This document shows positions 58,465 through 64,000 of a DNA stretch of 64,000 nucleotides, piece by piece. Each line of letters opens with the position of its first letter. The stretch's first letter is position 1. A program made the translations under genes and the position numbers. The stretch covers positions 62,001 through 126,000 of the forward strand of contig JALQCR010000003.1 of the NCBI GenBank assembly GCA_023336205.1, given 5' to 3'. Under the pieces are notes generated by a model, which was not told where the DNA came from, searched no databases, and worked only from the letters and a program-made list of their open reading frames with translations. The stretch is from Pseudanabaena sp. Salubria-1. Its GTDB lineage: Bacteria; Cyanobacteriota; Cyanobacteriia; Pseudanabaenales; Pseudanabaenaceae.

Positions 58465-59457
58465 GTGCTAGAGCTATCTCCTAACTTTCTGATTTTAATC
58501 TTTGCGGCAAGTCTCGATCGCTTAATCGGCGATCCAGTCAATTGGCTGCATCCAGTGCAGGTGATGGGTTGGTTAATCTCGCAATTTACTGATTTGGTGC
58601 TGATCGAAGATTCAGCTTCTAGTAATCGTATTCCTCGCTTTTCGCCACTAATCATGAAAGTGCTAGGCATAGTTTTAGGGATTAGCTTAATCTTGGGAAG
58701 TGGCGTAGTAAGCTGGCTGATTGCGATCGCATCGGCACAAGTCCATCCTATTCTTGCGATCGCTGTTTCCAGTATTTTATTAGCCGCCTGTTTTGCGGGA
58801 AGAAGTCTCCGTGATGCCGCCGAGTCAGTGTTAGCTGTGTTGCAAACTGGAAATATTGAAAAAGCTCGCCAAGAGTTAAGTCGTTATGTAGGGCGCGATA
58901 CGGAAGATTTGACAGAATTAGAAATTTTACGAGCTGTGCTGGAAACTGTGACCGAAAATGCGATCGATGCTGTTACATCGCCATTGTTTTATGCCTTGAT
59001 TGGCTCAGCATTGTTTGATTATGGTGGCGTAGTTTTAGCGATCGCTTACAAAGCATCTAGTACTCTCGATTCAATGGTTGGTTATCGCGAGGCTCCCTAT
59101 ACCGATCTAGGTTGGTTTAGCGCCAAAACCGATGATGTACTGACTTGGTTGCCCTGCCGATTAACGGTTATTACTTTAGCCTTACTTTCAGGAAAGCCAA
59201 TTTATGTTTGGCAAATTTGCGATCGCGATGCCAAGCAAGACCCTAGTCCCAATTCTGGATGGAGTGAATGTGTTTATGCGGCAATTTTGCGAGTACAGCT
59301 AGGAGGCGAAAATCGCTATCGTGGGCTTATCAAACACAAGCCGTTATTGGGAGATGCGATTGAAGCGATCGCATCTCCCAAAATTTCACATGCTCTTAAA
59401 TTAACGCGCATCTGTTTTTTGATCTGGCTTAGCATTGCCATAGTCACAACTAAGTAG
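58465..59457 (+). CDS. cbiB: Adenosylcobinamide-phosphate synthase
   Basis: 330 residues, several hydrophobic segments. Family signatures: LDRLIGDPVNWLHPVQVMGW, AACFAGRSLRDAAESVL, RYVGRDTEDLTELEILRA, ETVTENAIDAVTSPLFYALIG, YKASSTLDSMVGY and DAKQDPSPNSGWSECVYAA. Attaches the aminopropanol arm in B12 synthesis (also called CobD). The start is GTG 58465. Confidence 0.95.
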   Translation: MLELSPNFLILIFAASLDRLIGDPVNWLHPVQVMGWLISQFTDLVLIEDSASSNRIPRFSPLIMKVLGIVLGISLILGSGVVSWLIAIASAQVHPILAIAVSSILLAACFAGRSLRDAAESVLAVLQTGNIEKARQELSRYVGRDTEDLTELEILRAVLETVTENAIDAVTSPLFYALIGSALFDYGGVVLAIAYKASSTLDSMVGYREAPYTDLGWFSAKTDDVLTWLPCRLTVITLALLSGKPIYVWQICDRDAKQDPSPNSGWSECVYAAILRVQLGGENRYRGLIKHKPLLGDAIEAIASPKISHALKLTRICFLIWLSIAIVTTK

Positions 59458-59465
59458 ATATGCTT

Positions 59466-59510
59466 AAGCCCTTAAAGTTACGCCCCTGCGGGGCGTAACT
59501 TTAAGGGCTT
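59466..59510. terminator. Perfect 21-bp-arm palindrome after cbiB
   Basis: AAGCCCTTAAAGTTACGCCCC, triloop TGC, then the exact complement; lies just after the cbiB stop and before the convergent FHA-TPR gene. Confidence 0.75.
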
Positions 59511-59575
59511 GAGTAATTTATTCTGCACAAGTACTTAAATAAATAGAAAAAATGAATGCTGAGTATCCACTTTTT

Positions 59576-60712
59576 CTACTTGCTAATTTGGCGACATTCA
59601 TCGCCAGATATTGATTTGGTACTGCCATCGGGTAAAACCTTAACACAGGCAATATCTGTCTTTAGAGCAAAGAAAGTATAGGCTATAACTCCTGAAAGAA
59701 ATACTAGAGAAGCAGCAATTAGAACATTTAACGAAAGCCATTGTGGTCGTAATTTCTTCTTGATACTTGCTAGCTTTTTTTGAACTGCCAAAATATGAGG
59801 ATGCTTATCTTCATGTGATCGCTTATAAATTTTGATTGCTTGTTCATAAAGATTTTTTACCTCTTGATAGCGCTTTTGAGAATAGTATATGGCTGTTAAA
59901 TCTACCAAACTCGCCGCAATTTCTGGATGCTCTGAACCTAACACCTTTTTTTTGATTTCTAAAGCTTGCAAAAACAATGATTCTGCTTTGATGTACAAAG
60001 CTTGAGCATTATAAATTGCTGCTAAGTCGAGCATTGCCGATACGACATCAGGATGCTCTTCACCTAAAGACTGTTTACGAACAGCGATTACCTGCAAAAA
60101 TAATGGCTCCGCTTTGACAAAATCATTTTTTGAATAATGAAACATTGCCAGATCGGTCAAGCAATTTGCCACACTAGGATGAATTTCTCCATAAAACTTT
60201 TGCGTTACCACTAAAATTTGGTGAAGTGTTCCTTCAGCGGCATCAGTATAATTTCCTGATTTAAGATAAAGTTTAGCTAGTTTTTTTAAGCTATCTACAA
60301 AAACATCTATGTTGCCATCAACATAGGCTGGCTCTGGATTAATTCGATAGTAAGCCATACAATCGCTGCTAAATACAATTTCATCGCCATGCATCAATAC
60401 CCAATGATCGCACCGCTCCCCGTTGATTTGGATGCCATTTGTACTTCTCCCTTTTTCGGGATTCCCATCACTCAGCCGAAATATTTGGAACAACGGTGGA
60501 TCGATCAATATGCCCGTTAAAGTTGCATGTTGACGGGATACTAACTGAGACCGCACAACAATATCATTTTTAGGCGATCGCCCAAGACTGTAGAATCGAG
60601 CGTCTAGTAATACTCCTTGTATTCCTTCGGGGTCTTTAACAACAAAGGAATGCTCGAATTGGCTGCCTTCAACTATAGTTGCATCTTGGGGAATGATGGA
60701 TTTGTTAGGCAT
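59576..60712 (-). CDS. FHA-TPR membrane protein
   Basis: 378 residues. FHA domain at about 20-125 (YSLGRSPKNDIVVRSQLVSR, then RQHATL, and STNGIQINGERC), which usually binds phosphothreonine. TPR repeats of the TPR_12 type follow at about 140-320 (SVANCLTDLAMFHYSKND, DVVSAMLDLAAIYNAQALY, EIAASLVDLTAIYYSQKRY). A transmembrane segment lies at about 328-350 with a short tail. Likely a scaffold in Ser/Thr kinase signalling; no kinase gene is adjacent. Confidence 0.85.
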   Translation of the reverse strand: MPNKSIIPQDATIVEGSQFEHSFVVKDPEGIQGVLLDARFYSLGRSPKNDIVVRSQLVSRQHATLTGILIDPPLFQIFRLSDGNPEKGRSTNGIQINGERCDHWVLMHGDEIVFSSDCMAYYRINPEPAYVDGNIDVFVDSLKKLAKLYLKSGNYTDAAEGTLHQILVVTQKFYGEIHPSVANCLTDLAMFHYSKNDFVKAEPLFLQVIAVRKQSLGEEHPDVVSAMLDLAAIYNAQALYIKAESLFLQALEIKKKVLGSEHPEIAASLVDLTAIYYSQKRYQEVKNLYEQAIKIYKRSHEDKHPHILAVQKKLASIKKKLRPQWLSLNVLIAASLVFLSGVIAYTFFALKTDIACVKVLPDGSTKSISGDECRQISK

Positions 60713-60897
60713 AGGATGTAGAGGTAATTGCTAATTAAAAAGAGCAATAGTCAGAATATTCAGTTACTCGAAAAATTATGACATTGATTAAAACTAACTT
60801 ACCCACAGCAAACTTGCAAGCAGCTATAATGAGCTATTTGGCTGAAACAGATTAGATGAGACGATTCTTATCACCTCTAATCTTTAAGCACTTTAAT

Positions 60898-61665
60898 TTA
60901 CGCGCTCTTAAAAAAGCGAATAATTTCTCGAACTTGTTCTAAAAATTGGCTATCAGCACTCAATTGTGCGATCGCTTGTCGAGATTCATGGGCTAAGCGA
61001 TCATGATCCAGAGCATTTGTTGCTCGTAAATCTTCAACATTTGCACCTAGTCGTGATAGATCTTTGCGCATCTCATTGGCAAATTGCTCATACTTTGTTA
61101 CCAATGAATAGGGATTATCAGTACTTAGTTGCTCGTTGATTTGTCGAAATGACTCTTCTAAATTAGCAAATCGTTGCCTTAGCTCCATCACATCTTCACG
61201 AGGATAATCAATTTGTTGAGAGATTAAACTTAATCGTTGAGCTATATACTCATAGGCGCTTATTGCAGGGCGTAATACGGTGAGCAACAGCGCAGCGATC
61301 GCACCCACATAGCCGATAGTGCCAATGCCACTTGATGCCAAAACATATAGAGCAATCGCCGAAATTACATGCAACCCAATTGCTAATCCTAGGGATTTTT
61401 GAGCAAGCGATCGCACATAGGGTAATTGGTTCTCATCAATGGCGATTCCTTTGTCCTTAGAAATTGTCGCTTGATTGAGCACTGCCTTGGACTGAAAGTA
61501 AACGTTCCAAGGCACAGTGACGATAATGATCAGCCATACAAAAATGCTTGCCCCAATTGCCCAATCAATAAAATTACCAAAGGGTAAATTCAACCATTGA
61601 GTCAGTCCAAATCCTGCTAGAAAGATTAGTAGCAAGGCTCCAAGCCAACCAATAAAGTTACCCAT
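60898..61665 (-). CDS. Membrane protein with C-terminal coiled coil, unknown function
   Basis: 255 residues from ATG 61665 (MGNFIGWLGALLLIFLAG), preceded by AGGTGAATCC. Two to four hydrophobic segments (about 3-20, 32-55, 95-140) and a helical, charged C-terminal half (about 155-250, DVMELRQRFANLEESFRQIN, RKDLSRLGANVEDLRATN) likely to form a coiled coil. I do not recognise the family. The longer frame to 61767 is a read-through of hairpin DNA. Confidence 0.72.
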   Translation of the reverse strand: MGNFIGWLGALLLIFLAGFGLTQWLNLPFGNFIDWAIGASIFVWLIIIVTVPWNVYFQSKAVLNQATISKDKGIAIDENQLPYVRSLAQKSLGLAIGLHVISAIALYVLASSGIGTIGYVGAIAALLLTVLRPAISAYEYIAQRLSLISQQIDYPREDVMELRQRFANLEESFRQINEQLSTDNPYSLVTKYEQFANEMRKDLSRLGANVEDLRATNALDHDRLAHESRQAIAQLSADSQFLEQVREIIRFFKSA

Positions 61666-61744
61666 AGGATTCACCTGAATATATCTGTACCAAAAGATCA
61701 AAGGCGGCGCGAAACGCCACCTCTCTTTAAAAAAATCTAATACC

Positions 61745-61918
61745 AAAACATAAAATGGCGTAGCCATTTTGTGTTTTTAAAACCCTTACATGGTTTGGTT
61801 TTTTAATTCACAAAAGTGTGGCAACACTTCTGCGAATTGGTATTAAGTTGCTTTTGCTAAGCAACTTAATACCAAAAAAACATTACCGCCCGCTGCGCGG
61901 GCGGTAATGTTTTTTGGT
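61745..61918. repeat. Three tandem palindromes
   Basis: 61745-61777: AAAACATAAAATGGC / GCCATTTTGTGTTTT, loop GTA, one mismatch. 61839-61873: GGTATTAAGTTGCT / AGCAACTTAATACC, loop of 7. 61871-61918: ACCAAAAAAACATTACCGCC and CGC, loop TGC, near-perfect complement. They fill the space between the DegP gene end and the start of the membrane protein gene. The last is a good terminator candidate for the protease gene. Confidence 0.72.
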
Positions 61919-61931
61919 TTTGCCGAATTAC

Positions 61932-63164
61932 TTAATTAGGGAATTTTTGAGGGAACTGAGAAGTTTCCACACTCAACGCTATTGTTTGACCATTGCGTTT
62001 AACTTCCATATTAATCTTGTCACCAACAGCACGATCTTCCACTAATTGAGTGACTTGATCTGCTGTCAAGATTTCCTTATCGTTAAACTTAGTGATGACA
62101 TCACCACGCTTAGCACCTGCCTTTGCCGCAGGTGAATCATCAACAACTCTGGTAATTAGAACACCTTTATCTTCAGAGATTTTAATGCCAAACTCAGTGT
62201 CTTGATTGACTTGTTTCTTGACATTAGCATCAACTGTCACCATCTGAATACCAAGATAGGCTCGGCTGACCGTACCCTTCTCAATTATCTGCTTAGCAAT
62301 GCGCTGAGCTGTTTCGATTGGGATTGCAAAACCTAGCCCCTGTGCACCTTGAATAATTGCGGTATTTACACCGATCACTTCACCATTCTGATTGAGCAAC
62401 GGACCACCTGAGTTACCAGGATTAATTGCGGCATCAGTTTGAATGAAGCTAACTCGCTTATCGACTCCAATTTGACCGCTCTTACGACCGATCGCACTGA
62501 TGATTCCTGCTGTAACGGTATTGTCTAAGCCAAGAGGATTACCAATCGCGATCGCCCAATCGCCTGGTTGCAAATTTTGAGAGCTACCGATGCTCACAGT
62601 AGGCAAATTATCAGGCTTAACTTGAACAACAGCAATATCCGTAAGTTCATCACTACCTAAGACTTTACCTTCAATTTGGCGACCATCTTTAAGAATTACA
62701 GTCACTTTGTCAGCACCACTGACTACATGGGCATTGGTAATGATGTCGCCTTCTTTGTTGATGATAAAGCCTGAACCAGTTCCGCGTTCAGTCCGCTCTT
62801 TAGGCATCCGTCGTAGTTGATCGCCAAAAAACTGGCGAAACATGGGATCTTCTAAAAATTCCTGAGGAATTTGTTGATTACTAGCGACAGTCCGTGAGGC
62901 GTTGATTCTGACCACCGCTGGACCTGTGCGATTAACAGCCTCTACGACGTAATTACGGGGGACTGTGATTGATTTCACTCTGTCGCTATCCTGTGCGATC
63001 GCTGGCGAGATCGTTGCAACTTGAGTCACAGGTGTAACTACTGTTGTATTTGGCGATCGCACTCCAGACACAACCGCCCAAGCTCCCAAGATGACACCTA
63101 GCAGCAGCATCGAAGCATAAATCAAAGGTTGCTTGTAACGAGATTTTTTATTTGAGTCTCTCAT
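61932..63164 (-). CDS. DegP/HtrA-family serine protease (HhoA/HhoB type)
   Basis: 410 residues. An N-terminal membrane anchor or signal (LIYASMLLLGVILGAWAVVS) is followed by a trypsin-like domain with the triad His in ITNAHVV, Asp in LTDIAVV and Ser in NPGNSGGPLL, and one PDZ domain at about 310-400 (GVLITRVVDDSPAAKAGAKR). Periplasmic or thylakoid-lumen quality control. ATG 63164 with GGAAA upstream is preferred to the TTG at 63182. Confidence 0.94.
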   Translation of the reverse strand: MRDSNKKSRYKQPLIYASMLLLGVILGAWAVVSGVRSPNTTVVTPVTQVATISPAIAQDSDRVKSITVPRNYVVEAVNRTGPAVVRINASRTVASNQQIPQEFLEDPMFRQFFGDQLRRMPKERTERGTGSGFIINKEGDIITNAHVVSGADKVTVILKDGRQIEGKVLGSDELTDIAVVQVKPDNLPTVSIGSSQNLQPGDWAIAIGNPLGLDNTVTAGIISAIGRKSGQIGVDKRVSFIQTDAAINPGNSGGPLLNQNGEVIGVNTAIIQGAQGLGFAIPIETAQRIAKQIIEKGTVSRAYLGIQMVTVDANVKKQVNQDTEFGIKISEDKGVLITRVVDDSPAAKAGAKRGDVITKFNDKEILTADQVTQLVEDRAVGDKINMEVKRNGQTIALSVETSQFPQKFPN

Positions 63165-63307
63165 AGCTATTTCCGCGACCAATAATACCTAACATTCTAC
63201 AAAATTTTTTTTATGGTGTTAATCTTTGAGGCTAGACGGAAAACCGTCACGTAAGTATTTATCCACAGTTTTAATGAATAACGCATCACCCATGAGAACT
63301 TATTTAC

Positions 63308-63376
63308 GCTATAAACATCGAATAAATAGTGGTGCGCTGATTTGCCACGCACCACTATTTATTCGATGTTTATAGC
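63308..63376. repeat. Perfect 29-bp-arm palindrome
   Basis: GCTATAAACATCGAATAAAT continues to GTGCG, pairs exactly with the right arm ending at 63376; loop of 11 nt. It lies upstream of the protease gene in a 400-bp region without a convincing gene. Confidence 0.78.
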
Positions 63377-63469
63377 AATTCATAAAATTGCTATGCCATT
63401 TTGTGAATTGCTAAGGAATGAACATTAATTAACTTGTGCAATTAAAACCAAAATTTGTTGGGGCGGGCG

Positions 63470-63588
<119 letters not shown>

Positions 63589-63698
63589 ACCTCAATTCTA
63601 GGATGGGAAGTTGTGCCAATGTTAATAGTATTTTGGTGTTTGGGGTTTATTGCCTGAGCAAGACTTACATTCCTTACAGATAAAGTGGTCAAAGCCAT
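63589..63698 (-). CDS. Possible gene start cut by the homopolymer stretch
   Basis: ATG at 63698 opens MALTTLSVRNVSLAQAINPK and reads about 37 codons before entering the poly-C/G run. A weak purine-rich site precedes it. No family recognised; it may be a real gene whose remainder was lost in the assembly, or chance. Confidence 0.25.
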
Positions 63699-63755
63699 CC
63701 GCTCTTCTCTATTTTGTTAATTAATCCTGACGTAAAAACTTTTTGGCAAACTAAA

Positions 63756-63785
63756 CTTAACTGCATCTTTAACGTCCCTTAACCT
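63756..63785 (+). promoter_or_regulatory. Pho-box-like repeats before the lipoprotein gene
   Basis: CTTAACTG (63756), TTTAACGT (63768) and CTTAACCT (63778): three TTAAC-centred units spaced 12 and 10 bp, close to the cyanobacterial Pho box (repeats of CTTAACCT). A good -10 box TATAAT lies at 63851-63856. Fits phosphate-starvation control through SphR/PhoB. Confidence 0.5.
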
Positions 63786-63871
63786 TTGGTTGACGTAAGC
63801 AGTTTAGTATCGATCATGTCTAGTTTAAATGCCTAGTAAACCGTAACAGATATAATCGCAGTAAGATTTCT

Positions 63872-64000
63872 ATGATGTCTAAAAAGAGTATCAATCGTAG
63901 TGTAGTCAAGTTTGTAGCTGGTGTTACACTTGCCACAGCGCTAGCATCCTGTAGCGGTAGCACCACCACCCCCACAACTGGTGCAACTAGCCCAGCAGCT
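63872..64000 (+). CDS. Lipoprotein, probable phosphate-binding PstS (N-terminus only)
   Basis: The first 43 codons are visible: MMSKKSINRSVVKFVAGVTL, then ATALASC, a lipobox with Cys, and a Ser/Thr-rich linker. This is the start of an exported lipoprotein; PstS is suggested by the Pho-box-like site upstream, not by the coding sequence itself. ATG 63872 or 63875 could be the start. Confidence 0.55.
   Translation, partial: MMSKKSINRSVVKFVAGVTLATALASCSGSTTTPTTGATSPAA

Noticed and set aside
61666..61767. N-terminal extension of the membrane coiled-coil protein
   Set aside because: The extra codons are read from hairpin DNA; ATG 61665 has a good ribosome-binding site and begins the hydrophobic segment.

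Overview
The window looks like chromosomal DNA of a cyanobacterium. The octamer GCGATCGC (HIP1) recurs throughout, in genes and between them. The housekeeping genes are of cyanobacterial type: an SLH-OprB porin, a HhoA/DegP protease, a fused mannose-1-phosphate guanylyltransferase/phosphomannomutase-like protein, and B12 genes. A filamentous Pseudanabaena-like lineage is a guess from overall flavour only.

Layout. 1-3.9 kb: the start of a type III-B CRISPR cas10/cmr2 gene, running off the left edge, faces a divergent WYL-domain regulator cut in two by an insertion sequence. 4-15.2 kb: cysS, an orphan C5-cytosine methyltransferase, a BMP-family ABC importer (two permeases and a lipoprotein), a porin, lapA-like, tgt and era. 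15.4-35.3 kb: a hybrid NRPS/PKS cluster, all read leftward. In biosynthetic order it is [half-C]-A(Pro-like)-PCP-KS | AT-ACP-aminotransferase, an alpha/beta hydrolase, C-A-PCP, then docking-C-A(Val-like)-PCP-TE. The cluster looks broken: an in-frame TAA lies between KS and AT, the hydrolase has a one-base frameshift, and two more copies of the same 1258-bp IS sit in the last gene. 35.6-46.5 kb: photolyase, UvrD-type helicase, def, pyrF, the guanylyltransferase fusion, tRNA-Gln, gloB and a VWA protein. 46.8-52.4 kb: uvrB, then a three-gene cassette (membrane TerB-like protein, PtuA-like ATPase, PtuB-like HNH nuclease), then a displaced second copy of the uvrB 3' end. This suggests a Septu-like defence island inserted at the uvrB terminus. 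52.5-64 kb: aroE, a PLP decarboxylase, a dual-ATPase ABC protein, cobQ, cbiB, an FHA-TPR protein, a membrane coiled-coil protein, a DegP-type protease and the start of a probable pstS behind a Pho-box-like site.

Two patterns cut across the window. First, nearly every gene boundary carries a long, near-perfect palindrome (14-30 bp arms, often a 3-nt loop inside GC-NNN-GC). The arms are unique to each locus and often run into the stop codon of the adjacent gene. Second, three identical IS copies each interrupt a gene, and reading frame is restored in all three cases by deleting the IS plus exactly 4 bp.

A 115-base homopolymer stretch near 63.5 kb looks like an assembly or consensus failure at a palindrome and should not be read as biology.
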